Source: Pseudobdellovibrionaceae bacterium (GTDB lineage: Bacteria; Bdellovibrionota; Bdellovibrionia; Bdellovibrionales; Bdellovibrionaceae). From it: 64,000 nt of DNA. The notes under the pieces are model-generated. The model saw only the letters and a list, made by a program, of their open reading frames with translations. It ran no database searches and was not told where the DNA came from. Shown here in pieces: positions 1-9,549 of this stretch; the first letter of the stretch is position 1, and each line of letters starts with the position of its first letter. The stretch covers positions 88,985 to 152,984 of the forward strand of contig JAKFYD010000007.1 of NCBI GenBank assembly GCA_021731025.1, read 5' to 3'. The position numbers were made by a program, and so were the translations under genes.

Positions 1-1
1 G

Positions 2-343
2 GATGTTGGAGCTGGAAAAACCACTTTGGTTCGAGCCTTAGCTCAAGTTTTGAATTTGAGTGACGTTGCATCTCCATCATTCGCTATTCATCATCGCTAC
101 GAAAATTCGCGAGGAACTTCATTAGATCATGTCGACTTGTACCGCTTAAAAAGTTTTGACGATCTTGAAAGCACCGGCTTTTGGGATTTGTTCCAACAGC
201 AAAAAGGTCTTATCGTTATTGAATGGGCAAATATGTTGAATCCTGAACTTCTGCCGATGGATTGGAAAGCGATCGAAGTTTATCTTCATAAACAAAACAA
301 CTGCCGAAGTTATGAGGCAATGGAAATCATCCGCGACATATGA
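2..343 (+). CDS. tsaE: TsaE, tRNA t6A biosynthesis ATPase (5' end outside window)
   Basis: Partial gene; the reading frame is open from base 2 and the start lies upstream. TsaE is the small P-loop ATPase that works with TsaB and TsaD to make threonylcarbamoyladenosine at position 37 of ANN-reading tRNAs in the cytoplasm. Visible are the Walker A motif DVGAGKTT at the very start, a family-typical ASPSFAIHHRYE stretch, the HVDLYRL segment, and IVIEWAN near the C-terminus. About 113 residues are present, so only some 35-45 N-terminal residues are missing compared with usual TsaE length. Family assignment is firm from motif order. Confidence 0.93.
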   Translation, partial: DVGAGKTTLVRALAQVLNLSDVASPSFAIHHRYENSRGTSLDHVDLYRLKSFDDLESTGFWDLFQQQKGLIVIEWANMLNPELLPMDWKAIEVYLHKQNNCRSYEAMEIIRDI

Positions 344-384
344 CGGACTACTCCTAATAAACCCGGGTCCTTCGTTGCTTAGCC

Positions 385-505
385 GGGGCTTCCATAAAGC
401 CTAAAGCTCCGCGTTCTCCTCCCTCGAGCTCCCTGCGACGCCCATGAAGGGCGCCTCAGTCGCCTCGGTCGTGCGGCCTTGATCTTTAGGCTTTCTGAAA
501 GCCCC
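385..505. repeat. GC-rich long inverted-repeat element between tsaE and the TIGR02147 gene
   Basis: A block clearly richer in G+C than its surroundings, bounded by imperfect 22-bp inverted arms at 385-406 and 484-505 (19 of 22 positions pair; both arms contain AAAGCCTAAAG or its complement). Inside, GCGAC (435-439) pairs with GTCGC (459-463) around an inner GCCC/GGGC hairpin (440-452). Either strand could fold into a long branched hairpin. There is no convincing gene in it: a short minus-strand frame across it is arginine-rich and looks spurious. It may be a dispersed repeat, a structured RNA or a bidirectional terminator; only one copy is visible here, so its repeat nature is inferred. Confidence 0.55.
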
Positions 506-613
506 TCTGTTTCACTTTTTAGATTATTCTTTGTATCCCATTTTACAATGTAAAATGAAAAAAATTCCAAGGTATTGTTTTTACAGGAAAATGGGTGTTA
601 GTTTCGATTTTAT

Positions 614-1435
614 ATGGAATTGCAGAAGTCTGAAAAAATTGAACGGCCGGTGTTGGCTAACTTTGATGATCCTATCGATTTTTTGCGGGCAATGGCTGAT
701 TACCTTAAGCAGATTGAGAAAGATTTTACGATTGTTAAAGGGACTCGGAACTTAAGAAAAGTTTCGCCGGCTTTAGTGACTTTGGTGCTGCAGAAAAAAC
801 GTCAGCTGACTTTGGATCGCGTTGATGAATTTTCTAAGCTTTTTCGATTAACCGCCGCCGAAAAAAGTTATCTTCGCTTGTGGTTAGAAAAACGACTCAA
901 ACCGGAAGAGGGGATAGAAGCCAAACCGAATTTATCTAAAAGTAGAAAAGAAGTTTCAGCTCATATTCTTAAAGATTGGATCAATGTTTACGTTAAGGAT
1001 TGCTTCCAAATCCCGGAAATCCAAGCTCAACCTGATCTTGTTTACCGACAACTTGCAAATTTAGCCCAGCCCCAAAGAATAGCTAAAGCCATTGATTTTC
1101 TACTTCGTGAAGGTCATCTTCGAAAAACTTTAGAGGGTAAAATCGTTACGGAAACTCCACTCACGGTCACCGATCCGCAAATTTCTAATGACAAAGTTCG
1201 CAAATTTCACGCGGGAGCCTTGTCTTTAGCGAAAACGGCTTTGGAAAGCCATCCTGCTTCGGAACGCTATGCAAATACTTTTATTATGCCTTTGAATGAA
1301 GCTCAGTACCAAGAGCTCGTCCAGTTGATTCAGGAGTTCTCGGAAAAAATAAAAGACTTTGCAGCACAAACCGAGGGCCATCGTTTGTATCAGCTCATTG
1401 TCAATGTCAGCCCAACCGGAGGGAAGTTCGTTTGA
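614..1435 (+). CDS. TIGR02147/DUF4423 family transcriptional regulator
   Basis: 273 residues. The N-terminal ~85 residues (IDFLRAMADYL, then NLRKVSPALVTLVLQKKRQLT) form the HTH-like region of the TIGR02147 family. A second helical segment near 115-175 with an LLREGHL motif resembles a winged helix, and the C-terminal part contains the family-typical TFIMPLNEAQY segment. The family is abundant in Bdellovibrio and Fibrobacter; to my knowledge its targets are not established. The start ATG at 614 is the only in-frame start after an upstream stop at 599; the SD is weak. Its stop overlaps the start of the following exported HExxH gene (TTGA), so the two are translationally coupled. DNA binding is inferred from the family. 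Confidence 0.82.
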   Translation: MELQKSEKIERPVLANFDDPIDFLRAMADYLKQIEKDFTIVKGTRNLRKVSPALVTLVLQKKRQLTLDRVDEFSKLFRLTAAEKSYLRLWLEKRLKPEEGIEAKPNLSKSRKEVSAHILKDWINVYVKDCFQIPEIQAQPDLVYRQLANLAQPQRIAKAIDFLLREGHLRKTLEGKIVTETPLTVTDPQISNDKVRKFHAGALSLAKTALESHPASERYANTFIMPLNEAQYQELVQLIQEFSEKIKDFAAQTEGHRLYQLIVNVSPTGGKFV

Positions 1436-2610
1436 AAAAATTGATTTTAATCTTTTTACTAGGATCCTTGCAGTCCAACGCATCAACCTTCGTGGGAAAC
1501 GGCGGGCATGCGGGTGATATTGAAGCACAGGTCGCTTTTAAAATCATTCAGGAGACTCTTCGTCAGATCCATGAAAACTCTTCGGCTGGTGATAAATTGT
1601 GTGTTTGCTTCCCTGATTTAGAAGGACATTCCATTTGCGACACTCTGAAAAAATTAAATGAATCGCAGGGCAAATACTGCTCGCAACAGCTCCGGGAAAA
1701 CGCTGCGGGTTTATTGTTAACGACTCAAAAAATTTCCAGTCAGGGATTTCTTTTTACTCGAGATCGAATTCAAGTCGAAAGTCGTAAATCCAAGTATCGC
1801 GATGCTGATGCCGTAGCCAACTTTCATCAGCAAACTCTGATCCTGAATCAAGATCGCTTTACGCAGATGCAAGATTACGAAAAGGTTTTTCTTTTGGTTC
1901 ACGAGCTCGGTCATTTGCATTCCTGGAAAGGCGAATCCATTAAAGACGATCAATCTTTGGGGCCTTTCACAGGGGACGAGGGGGGGCGGCAATTTTTAAA
2001 TTCCGTAGCCGCGGCTGTCACCATGCAAGCTCTGGAATACCGTACGTTTAACAACTATAAAGATATACTTGAGCGTTCCCAAGGACACAAAGTTCATTGG
2101 CTGGAGCTCTCGTCCAGAGGTACTGAAAACAAAAAGGTTCAATTAGGAGTCAATAAAACTACCGGCTCTTCTTTTTCTTACCGCTATCAGTTCAGCGAAC
2201 CTTGGGGTGTTTCCTTTCATCTTGCGAACCAGAATGGTTCGCAAGGTCATTTGACCTCAACTACGGCGAAAGAATTTGTTTCAGCGCAAGGGGTTTTACT
2301 GAGCTATCGACTATTTCCATTTAAGGATCCACTCCGCTATTTTGGGCAATCCCACTTTATTTTTTCGGCAGGCCTGGAAGATTTAGGCGGCCGTTACGAA
2401 GTCACCGATACTTACACTCCGGCAGAAGCGCGTGCGAATTCCCTTTCATGGAGTGTGGGAGCTAGCTATTACCTTCCGATCAAGTACAATTTCTGGGTGA
2501 CCTTTAACTGGTCAAAGCAAGGCCATGACTATTCTTATAAAATTCCTTTTCGTTCGATCGATGTGAAGTCGGATTCCACTTTTAATTTGGGAGTTAGCTA
2601 TGGATTTTAA
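1432..2610 (+). CDS. Exported GNGG/HExxH protein with C-terminal beta-barrel-like region
   Basis: 392 residues, TTG start overlapping the previous stop. A Sec signal peptide (about residues 1-17) is followed by GNGG at 22-25, a motif common in Bdellovibrio exported proteins. HELGH at residues 157-161 is a zincin-like metal-binding motif. From about residue 210 onward the sequence becomes strands with alternating aromatic residues and ends in a terminal Phe (GVSYGF), as in outer-membrane barrels. It may therefore be an outer-membrane-anchored metallopeptidase, or a catalytically inactive relative; no third zinc ligand was identified with confidence. It is coupled to the TIGR02147 regulator upstream and overlaps the downstream lipoprotein gene by 11 bases. 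Substrate unknown. Confidence 0.72.
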   Translation: MKKLILIFLLGSLQSNASTFVGNGGHAGDIEAQVAFKIIQETLRQIHENSSAGDKLCVCFPDLEGHSICDTLKKLNESQGKYCSQQLRENAAGLLLTTQKISSQGFLFTRDRIQVESRKSKYRDADAVANFHQQTLILNQDRFTQMQDYEKVFLLVHELGHLHSWKGESIKDDQSLGPFTGDEGGRQFLNSVAAAVTMQALEYRTFNNYKDILERSQGHKVHWLELSSRGTENKKVQLGVNKTTGSSFSYRYQFSEPWGVSFHLANQNGSQGHLTSTTAKEFVSAQGVLLSYRLFPFKDPLRYFGQSHFIFSAGLEDLGGRYEVTDTYTPAEARANSLSWSVGASYYLPIKYNFWVTFNWSKQGHDYSYKIPFRSIDVKSDSTFNLGVSYGF

Positions 2611-3814
2611 GCTGTGTTGTTTACTGTTGACGCTCACGACGACAGTCTCTTGCGTTCGGCAAATTGATTTTACCAAAGGTGATGAAAATATCATTGGCGT
2701 ACGTCTGGACAAAATGTCTTCGTTAGTCAATTTTGAAGGTCAAGAGTCCGAAGAGATCACCATCTTCGATGAAAAAAAACGACGCATCCACCAGTTTCAG
2801 CTTTCTGATATGGCTCATCTGCGCACTTTGAAAGTTCGCGAGCCTGAACAGAAGCACGTGGTGGTCGCCCATGAAAAAGGTCACTTTGTTGTGGATCTTT
2901 TTGACCAGCATCTTTCGGTCTTTGGTAAACAAGGGCAGGTTGAGCATGATCCATTGCAGTTTTCGGGAAATCCCGTGTCGGTGGCTTTTCGTTCAGAGCT
3001 GAATTTATTTATTATGTATGATGATTTAAATTCCGTGGGAATAATGAAATTGGACAATTATGGAAATATCTTAAAGCGATGGGTTGGTGGTCCTGTGTTA
3101 AAAGATGACAGCACCATCACTTCGGGCGATCTTTTGGCGAATGGAAATATGGCTCTCGGTTTGAGCAATGGAAATATTGCCCTTGTCGACATTGAACAAA
3201 GCCTGTTGCTGGAAAAATGGAAATCAACAGAGTTTAATCCTTCATTGGGAAAAATTTCGTGGGTTGGGCCGGTGCGGGATAAGCCGAACCAAATTTTTGT
3301 TAAAGCCGGTAATGAAATCGCTCTGATTGACGTCGTAGCACAGATTAAACTGGATTCGGTGGTTATTTCGGGAGCTAATTTTGAAAAGCTATCGAAAACT
3401 TTTGATCCCCACATTGTCGTGAGAACTTCGGGATGGCAGGGAGAAATTACGGTTTACTACCCGCAAAATTCAAAAATTGTGAAACGCGCTTTGCAAAAAC
3501 AAGATTTCTATCTTCTTTCCTCGCAGCTGAATCTGACCAGCGATCGTTGGAGTTTTGTCGAGAGCGATCAGAAAACAGATTGGTTTGATAATTCAGTGAA
3601 CACCGTGAAAAACACTCGCCGAGTGAAAATGTTTCGCCTGAGCGATATGGCGGCTTTAAAAAGAATGGATGTGGCCGCAGAAGCTCAAGTTTTACTTTCG
3701 AGCTCGTCTTTATTTGCGCTTTTTCCTTCGGACTTTGGTTATGCGGCTAAATTTGATTTACTGACGGGGGTAGCTAAGGAAGCCAGAATGTTTAACGTGA
3801 AAGACATGGATTGA
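2600..3814 (+). CDS. Putative lipoprotein with beta-propeller-like body
   Basis: 404 residues. The N-terminus MDFKLCCLLLTLTTTVSC ends in a plausible lipobox (TVSC, Cys18), suggesting SPase II processing and membrane anchoring. The rest is a regular series of short beta-rich units (for example NGNMALGLSNGNIALVDIEQ and NEIALIDVVAQIKLDSVVIS), as in WD/PQQ-like propellers, but no named repeat is clear. The start overlaps the HExxH gene by 11 bases, so this is the third member of that unit. Function is not recognised. It ends 1 base before the convergent gene that follows. Confidence 0.7.
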   Translation: MDFKLCCLLLTLTTTVSCVRQIDFTKGDENIIGVRLDKMSSLVNFEGQESEEITIFDEKKRRIHQFQLSDMAHLRTLKVREPEQKHVVVAHEKGHFVVDLFDQHLSVFGKQGQVEHDPLQFSGNPVSVAFRSELNLFIMYDDLNSVGIMKLDNYGNILKRWVGGPVLKDDSTITSGDLLANGNMALGLSNGNIALVDIEQSLLLEKWKSTEFNPSLGKISWVGPVRDKPNQIFVKAGNEIALIDVVAQIKLDSVVISGANFEKLSKTFDPHIVVRTSGWQGEITVYYPQNSKIVKRALQKQDFYLLSSQLNLTSDRWSFVESDQKTDWFDNSVNTVKNTRRVKMFRLSDMAALKRMDVAAEAQVLLSSSSLFALFPSDFGYAAKFDLLTGVAKEARMFNVKDMD

Positions 3815-3815
3815 G

Positions 3816-5015
3816 TTAAGCGACATTCGCGTCGATAATTGCAGAGAGGCTTTGACCTAAATCTCTGCAAGCGTTCTCCATGAACTTCATGACAGCGTAA
3901 CTGCTGCAAGATTTTTCACCGACGGCCAAGATCATTCCGGCAATGCGGGAATTGATGATCAAAGGTATGATGGTGATATGAGCGGGAATTACACCTTGGT
4001 TCCAATCATCGAAAAACTTTTCGTTAATCGGGTTAACGACGATGGGGCCATGAAAGGGTTTCTGGGTCACATTAACAATTTTGAAAACACTGGCATCTTT
4101 CAAGGGAATGGTGTTGTCGGAAGCCGATCCACTGACAAAGCGATTGTCCCAAAAGTGGGGATGAAGAATTTGTTCCTCGGCATCCAAGCTTAGAATCATG
4201 GTTTTTTCAAAATGAGACTGAAGTTTAAAAAAGAGCTCTTCGCATTTGACCCGGAAAGCGCTTGAGTGAGGATCAAAAAGCAAATTCAATAAATACTTCG
4301 ACTGACCTTGAGTGCTGGCCTTGATGCTCGTATGCAGTGTTTGTGTGCGAGTGTCTTCTTTCAGGCCTTGGACGACAGGCTGTTGTTGTCCACTGGACTG
4401 AGTTTTTGTCAGATATGAAAAATCTTGGGTGCTTTCACCCTGCAGGCCTTCGGGGATTTCTAGGTCTTCCTCTGTTGGTGCTGGTGGCAATTCGATTTCA
4501 TCTTCATCCAGCAAAATCATTTCAGGACTATCCGAAATATTCAGTTTGCTGCTGGGAGGTTTGATCGAGGGTTTGGGATTCGCTGAACCCAAAAGATTGC
4601 TTTTGGCATCGTGAGGTTGAGTTCGAAGCTGCCATAAATTTTCCAGGCTTTCAAAATCACAAAGTAAGAAAATAGGTTTTAATTCTAAGGGAAAATTGAT
4701 GGGAATTTCCAAACATCCCACGATCAGATGTTCTTCCCATTGTCCAATGGGTTGAACTTCCGTGGTCCAAGCGTAAATATTTTTCCAACCTAACCACTCG
4801 ATATGGTCATGAACCTTCTTTTGAAAAAAATCTTTTTTGATAGTGGCTAAAAGATAGTTGTCCTGCGCCCAGGTCAGATATTCCGCTGAGCTAATGACGT
4901 TATTTTTCAGGGCAAAGCCTAAAAGACTTATCCCTTGTGGTGCCTCTTGCTTGAAATTATCTTCAAGTTTCGCAACCTTATCTTTAAAAAATTCGGTCCA
5001 AGTTACGCTGCTCAT
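3816..5015 (-). CDS. Hypothetical protein with C-terminal GAF-like domain
   Basis: 399 residues with no signal peptide. The N-terminal ~125 residues form a mixed helical/strand domain. A low-complexity acidic linker (about 160-200, with LDEDEIELPPAPTEEDLEIPE) leads to a C-terminal region from about residue 245 (KTMILSLDAEEQIL through IPLIINSRIAGMILAVGE) that has the strand pattern of a GAF or related sensory domain. No output domain or catalytic motif was found. It is convergent with the lipoprotein gene and divergent from the cysteine desulfurase operon. A cytoplasmic signalling role is only inferred. Confidence 0.6.
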   Translation of the reverse strand: MSSVTWTEFFKDKVAKLEDNFKQEAPQGISLLGFALKNNVISSAEYLTWAQDNYLLATIKKDFFQKKVHDHIEWLGWKNIYAWTTEVQPIGQWEEHLIVGCLEIPINFPLELKPIFLLCDFESLENLWQLRTQPHDAKSNLLGSANPKPSIKPPSSKLNISDSPEMILLDEDEIELPPAPTEEDLEIPEGLQGESTQDFSYLTKTQSSGQQQPVVQGLKEDTRTQTLHTSIKASTQGQSKYLLNLLFDPHSSAFRVKCEELFFKLQSHFEKTMILSLDAEEQILHPHFWDNRFVSGSASDNTIPLKDASVFKIVNVTQKPFHGPIVVNPINEKFFDDWNQGVIPAHITIIPLIINSRIAGMILAVGEKSCSSYAVMKFMENACRDLGQSLSAIIDANVA

Positions 5016-5069
5016 TCCTTTTTCTTATCGGCCAAAAACACAGTGACCTGAGGGGAATGGCTAAAAGCC

Positions 5070-5081
5070 GGGCCATGGCCC
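5070..5081. promoter_or_regulatory. 12-bp perfect palindrome in a divergent intergenic region
   Basis: GGGCCATGGCCC is a perfect palindrome in the 205-base region between the divergent GAF-like gene and the cysteine desulfurase gene. It could be an operator shared by both promoters, but 12-bp palindromes can arise by chance and no flanking promoter hexamers are convincing. Confidence 0.25.
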
Positions 5082-5220
5082 AGGGTAAAATCGAGGGTAT
5101 TTGGCCTGGACCGGTGAAAATCTTACAAAAAGTGAAGTTATTTCGAGGGGTTTTAAGATTTGATCTGCTTTAACCTTGGAGTGTTTTGTGGTAAGGATAT
5201 CGCGACGAAAGAATTAAAAA

Positions 5221-6399
5221 ATGAACTTATCCGAAATGATCTATTTGGATCACAATGCCACGACACCAGTGGCCCAAATTGTGAGCCACAAAATTCCATC
5301 TTTTCTTGAAGGTTGGGGCAACCCCAGCTCGATTCATTGGTGTGGTCGCGAGCCTAAAAATTGGATTCGTCAGGCGCGACAAAATTTAGCAACAGCCTTG
5401 AGTGTCAGCCCCTTAGAAATTATTTTTAATTCGGGCGGCAGTGAAGGAAATAGCACCATCATTCTTGGTGTTTTTGATCTCTTTCGTAAAACTAAAAATC
5501 ATTATCTGTGTTCTGAAGTTGAACATCCCAGTGTGATCCAAACTTTTCGGTATCTGGAAACTTTAGGCGCCCGAGTTGACTACATTCCGGTCAATCGCCA
5601 GGGTGCCTTAGATATCGATTTTTACGAAAAACATCTCAGTGAAGATACCGCTTTAGTTTCAATCATGATGGGCAATAATGAAACCGGCACCATTTTTCCA
5701 ATTCAAGAATTAGCTGTGAAGGCTCACCAAGCTGGAGCCCTTTTTCATTCCGACTGCGTTCAGGCTTTAGGAAAAATTCCACTAGATCTTAAAAAATTGG
5801 ATATCGATTACGCTACTTTTTCAGCTCACAAATTTTATTCGCTGAAAGGGACAGGAGCTCTTTACGTAAAAAAAATGGCTCCCTTTCAAAAATCCATTTT
5901 TGGTGGTGGTCAAGAGCGTGGTCGCCGGGGTGGTACTGAAAATACTTTGGGTATTGCGGCTTTTGGAATCATGATTCCTGAACTGGTTCAGACCAATGAA
6001 AAAGCTCAACAGATGGCTGAACTGCGCAATCATTTAGAAACACGTCTCTTGAATGAAATCTCTGGGGTGCAAGTCACTGCGGCCGAACAGCCGCGTTTAC
6101 CGAACACCTCAAGTTTAGTTTTAAAAAATATCGATGGGGAAACACTGCTGATGAGTTTAGACCTTAAAGGTTTTGCGGTCAGCACTGGCGCTGCTTGCAG
6201 CAGTGGAAATCCAGAACCAAGTCCTGTCCTTTTAGCGATGGGCTTATCCCGTGAAGAAGCGCAAAGCAGTTTGCGACTCAGTCTAGGTTGGTCGACGACT
6301 CGTGAACAGGTGGATCAATTCATTGAAACACTGAAGGCCGTGGTTGTGCGTCTGCGAAATTTGGGTGGGGAAACAGAACAGAAAGAGCTTTCTCGATGA
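5221..6399 (+). CDS. Cysteine desulfurase (NifS/IscS class)
   Basis: 392 residues, normal for the family. It is a PLP enzyme that takes sulfur from cysteine as a persulfide and passes it to acceptors such as MnmA or Fe-S scaffolds. Visible are [10 protein letters not shown] at the N-terminus, [10 protein letters not shown], the PLP lysine in SAHKFYS (K204), [14 protein letters not shown], and the catalytic Cys326 in [14 protein letters not shown]. The stop overlaps the mnmA start (ATGA), which fits sulfur delivery for tRNA 2-thiolation. It is the first gene of an eight-gene overlapping operon. It cannot be assigned to iscS or nifS by name; no iscU or nifU lies nearby. Confidence 0.93.
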   Translation: MNLSEMIYLDHNATTPVAQIVSHKIPSFLEGWGNPSSIHWCGREPKNWIRQARQNLATALSVSPLEIIFNSGGSEGNSTIILGVFDLFRKTKNHYLCSEVEHPSVIQTFRYLETLGARVDYIPVNRQGALDIDFYEKHLSEDTALVSIMMGNNETGTIFPIQELAVKAHQAGALFHSDCVQALGKIPLDLKKLDIDYATFSAHKFYSLKGTGALYVKKMAPFQKSIFGGGQERGRRGGTENTLGIAAFGIMIPELVQTNEKAQQMAELRNHLETRLLNEISGVQVTAAEQPRLPNTSSLVLKNIDGETLLMSLDLKGFAVSTGAACSSGNPEPSPVLLAMGLSREEAQSSLRLSLGWSTTREQVDQFIETLKAVVVRLRNLGGETEQKELSR

Positions 6400-7505
6400 T
6401 TCAATCTGAAAATAAAAAATCTACGCGACGACCCCGTGTGCTTGTAGCTATGAGCGGAGGCGTTGACAGTTCGGTGGCTGCGGCTTTGTTGGTTGAACAA
6501 GGTTATGATGTCATTGGTGCAACCATGCAGGTTTGGGATTACAGCTCTTGCAGTATTGACGAAGGCAACGGCACCTGTTGTTCAAGTCTTGACGTCGATG
6601 ATGCTCGCAGCGTTGCCGATCGCTTGGGTATTCCTTTTTATGTTTTGAATTGCGAAGCTAAATTCAAAGCCAAAGTGATAGATCCTTTTTTAAAATCGTA
6701 TTTGGAAGGCCAAACGCCGCTTCCCTGTGTGAACTGCAACACCTTTCTGAAATTCGATCATCTCATTCAAAAAATGAAAGAGCTGGAATGTGATTACTTG
6801 GCCACGGGTCATTATGCACAAGTCAAAAAAGATGAGCAGGGGAATAGCGCCATTTACACCAGCACCGACGATTGGAAAGACCAAACCTACTTTTTGTTTA
6901 CCCTAGATCCCGCAGTTGTTCCGCATCTGCTTTTTCCTATCGGTGCCATGAAGAAACCCGAAGTCCGTGTTATTGCTGAACAGAAAGGTCTTACGGTCGC
7001 AAAGAAAAAAGACTCAACAGGAATTTGTTTTGTTGGCAATGCAGGTTATTCAAAATTTATTGAATCCCAAGTGGATGCCAATATTCTTCGCCAAAAAGCG
7101 GGGGAAATTCGTCGTCTGCCTTCGGGCGTCTTGATGGGAAGACATGAAGGAATTCATTTGTACACTTACGGGCAAAGTAAAGGCATTGGGCTAACTCATC
7201 ATGAAAAACTTTTTGTCGTGAAGATTGATGCTGAAACGAATACGGTTTGGGTGGGAGATGAAGAGTATCTTTACTCCCAACGTGCCGACATCGTTGATCC
7301 TCATTGGCTTACGGACTGGAATGAAGATGAAATTTTTCAAGTTAAGATCCGCTATCAACATAAACCAACACCCGCAAAGTTAAAAAAGACAGGTCAAGGT
7401 TACAGCATCGAGTTTTTAGAAAAGCAACGGGCGATCACACCGGGGCAAGCGGCCGTTATTTATCAAGGGCAAAAGTTAGTGGGAGGCGGATGGATCACGA
7501 TGTAA
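6396..7505 (+). CDS. mnmA: MnmA, tRNA-specific 2-thiouridylase
   Basis: 369 residues. The enzyme makes 2-thiouridine at wobble position 34 of Lys/Glu/Gln tRNAs, using ATP and persulfide sulfur. Visible are the PP-loop SGGVDSS (residues 20-26), the catalytic cysteines in PCVNCN (C111) and STGICFVG (C211), GHYAQV, KDQTYFL, and the C-terminal beta-barrel ending [18 protein letters not shown]. It begins 4 bases inside the cysteine desulfurase gene, whose product is the expected sulfur donor, and overlaps mtaB by 16 bases. Confidence 0.97.
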   Translation: MIQSENKKSTRRPRVLVAMSGGVDSSVAAALLVEQGYDVIGATMQVWDYSSCSIDEGNGTCCSSLDVDDARSVADRLGIPFYVLNCEAKFKAKVIDPFLKSYLEGQTPLPCVNCNTFLKFDHLIQKMKELECDYLATGHYAQVKKDEQGNSAIYTSTDDWKDQTYFLFTLDPAVVPHLLFPIGAMKKPEVRVIAEQKGLTVAKKKDSTGICFVGNAGYSKFIESQVDANILRQKAGEIRRLPSGVLMGRHEGIHLYTYGQSKGIGLTHHEKLFVVKIDAETNTVWVGDEEYLYSQRADIVDPHWLTDWNEDEIFQVKIRYQHKPTPAKLKKTGQGYSIEFLEKQRAITPGQAAVIYQGQKLVGGGWITM

Positions 7506-8863
7506 CAGCAGCGTCTCACTCGCCAAGTCCGTTTAAAGTTCATACCTTTGGTTGTAAGGTGAATACTTACGATTCAGGGTTGATCGAAAAAAATATTTTG
7601 AAATCGAAACCCGCAGCGGAAGTGACCAGTTCAATTCATGTGCTGAACACCTGCGCGGTAACTGCGGAAGCGACGAAAGAAGCTGTGCGCACCATTCGTC
7701 GGTTAAAATCTAAGGACCCACTGTGCACGGTGGTCGTTACGGGCTGTGCGGCTCAGGTCGATACCGGTGCGTTTGAAAATTTGCCCGGTGCTGATTTAGT
7801 TGTGGCGAATTCTCACAAAATGCAAATCCCAGAAATCTTAGAAGATTTTTTCAAAGGTAAAATAAAAAATAAAGTTTTTAAATCCAATATTTTTCGTAAA
7901 GATGATCTGGAAGCAGGTGGTGGTCTAGAAACCAGTCACACGCGATCCTTTTTAAAGATTCAAGATGGCTGCAATAGTTTCTGTACCTTTTGCGTGATTC
8001 CCTTTGCTCGGGGTAAGAGCCGAAGCTTGTCCATTTTCGATCTTGTGAATCGAGTGAACGAGCTTCATCGGAAAGGCTTCCAAGAAGTTGTGCTAACAGG
8101 GGTTCACATTGGGGACTACGAAGATGACAGTCAGGAAACTAAAAAATATTTAGAGGATCTTGTCGAAACGCTTCTCTTGCGTACAAAGATGCCTCGCTTC
8201 CGTTTGACATCTTTAGAGCCTATCGAGCTGACAGGTCGTCTTTTAGATCTTTATGCAGATCCTCGAATGTGTCCTCACTTTCATATGAGCATTCAAAGTG
8301 CAAATACCGAAGTTCTCAAAAACATGAAACGAAAATACACCCAAGCTGAAGTTGAAGATGCTTTTTCCCGAATTCATCAACGCTTGCCAAAGGCCTTTGT
8401 GGGTCTCGACGTCATTGCGGGCTTCCCCACGGAAACTCACGAACAATTTGAAGACACTTACTTAAGTTTAGCTCGAACTCCTTGGACACGATTGCATGTT
8501 TTTCCTTACAGTGAACGTCCAGGGACGAAAGCCATCTTGTTTTCGGAAGCGGTCCCTTGGGAGGAACGACTTCGTCGGGCTTCGCGCTTACGCGAACTTT
8601 CTAGTCATCGTGTTGCTGAAAGAGCCAAAGAACAGCTTGGAACCACCAAAGAAATTATTCTCCTTAAGAATTCAAAAAATCGAATTCAGGGATTAAGTCG
8701 CGATTTTTGGAACGTGCAAATTGAAGGCGAACTTTCTGAAGCTCAGCTCCAGTCGCAGCACGAAATTAAAGTGTTCATTTCTTCTGTCGATGTTCAAAGC
8801 CAACTTTCTAAAGAAATTATCCTTAAAGGAAGCTCTGTTTCAGCGGTCGAGGTCTTTGCGTGA
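7490..8863 (+). CDS. mtaB: MtaB, tRNA ms2t6A37 methylthiotransferase
   Basis: 457 residues. This radical-SAM methylthiotransferase converts t6A37 to ms2t6A37. The N-terminal MTTase domain contains the cluster cysteines in FGCKVN, NTCAVT and TGCAAQ. The radical-SAM motif CNSFCTFC gives C161, C165 and C168. A C-terminal TRAM-like region follows from about residue 380. FGCKVN and the [17 protein letters not shown] block fit MtaB better than MiaB. A t6A gene, tsaE, lies at the window's left edge, and mnmA overlaps upstream, so this is a tRNA-modification cluster. Confidence 0.94.
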   Translation: MDHDVTAASHSPSPFKVHTFGCKVNTYDSGLIEKNILKSKPAAEVTSSIHVLNTCAVTAEATKEAVRTIRRLKSKDPLCTVVVTGCAAQVDTGAFENLPGADLVVANSHKMQIPEILEDFFKGKIKNKVFKSNIFRKDDLEAGGGLETSHTRSFLKIQDGCNSFCTFCVIPFARGKSRSLSIFDLVNRVNELHRKGFQEVVLTGVHIGDYEDDSQETKKYLEDLVETLLLRTKMPRFRLTSLEPIELTGRLLDLYADPRMCPHFHMSIQSANTEVLKNMKRKYTQAEVEDAFSRIHQRLPKAFVGLDVIAGFPTETHEQFEDTYLSLARTPWTRLHVFPYSERPGTKAILFSEAVPWEERLRRASRLRELSSHRVAERAKEQLGTTKEIILLKNSKNRIQGLSRDFWNVQIEGELSEAQLQSQHEIKVFISSVDVQSQLSKEIILKGSSVSAVEVFA

Positions 8864-9549
8864 AAATTCTTGAGAATAAAATGAAATATGAATTTGCGGA
8901 CAAAAAACTTCTCGCAAAAGCTCTGACTCACAAAAGTTTAGCCAATGAATCGCAAGCCGAGAATGAACATAATGAGAAATTGGAATTTTTAGGAGACGCT
9001 GTCTTGGATTTAGCTTTGGGCGAGCTCCTCTACGAATATTTTCCCCAAGACAACGAGGGCGACCTTTCGAAAAAAAGGGCGAGCCTGGTTAATGAAGAGC
9101 ATCTCTCGATTCGCGCACAGAGCATTGGCTTGAACGAATACATTCGCCTGGGAAAAGGTGAGATCATGAGCAATGGCGGTCAAAAGCCCCGATTGCTGGC
9201 TTCCTGTTACGAAGCACTGATTGGCGCTTTGTATCTGGATGGCGGGTGGGACAAAGCACGGGATTTTATCCGCCAGGAATACTATCCACTGCTTCTGAAC
9301 TTCAGTGAAGAGTCTTTTCAAAGAGACTACAAAACTCGATTGCAAGAAAAAATTCAGAGCGAACACCGCGAAACTCCCACTTATGAATTGGTGAAAGAGG
9401 ATGGGCCTCCTCACGAGAGAATCTTCCAAGTGCAGATTCTTTTCCGAGAGCGAGTTTTAAGTTCTGGTGAAGGTAAGAGTAAAAAATCGGCAGAACAAAA
9501 CGCCGCTAAATTGGCTTTAGAAAAATTTGAAAAGGGAGAACTCCTATGA
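8860..9549 (+). CDS. rnc: Ribonuclease III
   Basis: 229 residues. This is the double-strand-specific endoribonuclease for rRNA and mRNA processing. The catalytic signature NEKLEFLGDAVLDLALG lies near residues 38-54, followed by the helical nuclease domain and a dsRNA-binding domain (about 155-225: TYELVKEDGPPHERIFQV to KKSAEQNAAKLAL). The GTG start at 8860 overlaps the mtaB stop and gives the expected N-terminus LENKMKYEFADKKLLAKALTHKS; an internal ATG at 8881 would remove conserved residues. It is followed by era with an ATGA overlap, a classic pairing. Confidence 0.96.
   Translation: MKILENKMKYEFADKKLLAKALTHKSLANESQAENEHNEKLEFLGDAVLDLALGELLYEYFPQDNEGDLSKKRASLVNEEHLSIRAQSIGLNEYIRLGKGEIMSNGGQKPRLLASCYEALIGALYLDGGWDKARDFIRQEYYPLLLNFSEESFQRDYKTRLQEKIQSEHRETPTYELVKEDGPPHERIFQVQILFRERVLSSGEGKSKKSAEQNAAKLALEKFEKGELL

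Noticed and set aside
379..570. Minus-strand open frame of 63 codons
   Set aside because: Arginine-rich translation of the GC-rich palindromic element; no SD, and the frame depends on the element's base composition.
9010..9429. 139-codon minus-strand frame inside rnc
   Set aside because: Entirely antisense to a well-conserved RNase III gene; a frame shadow.
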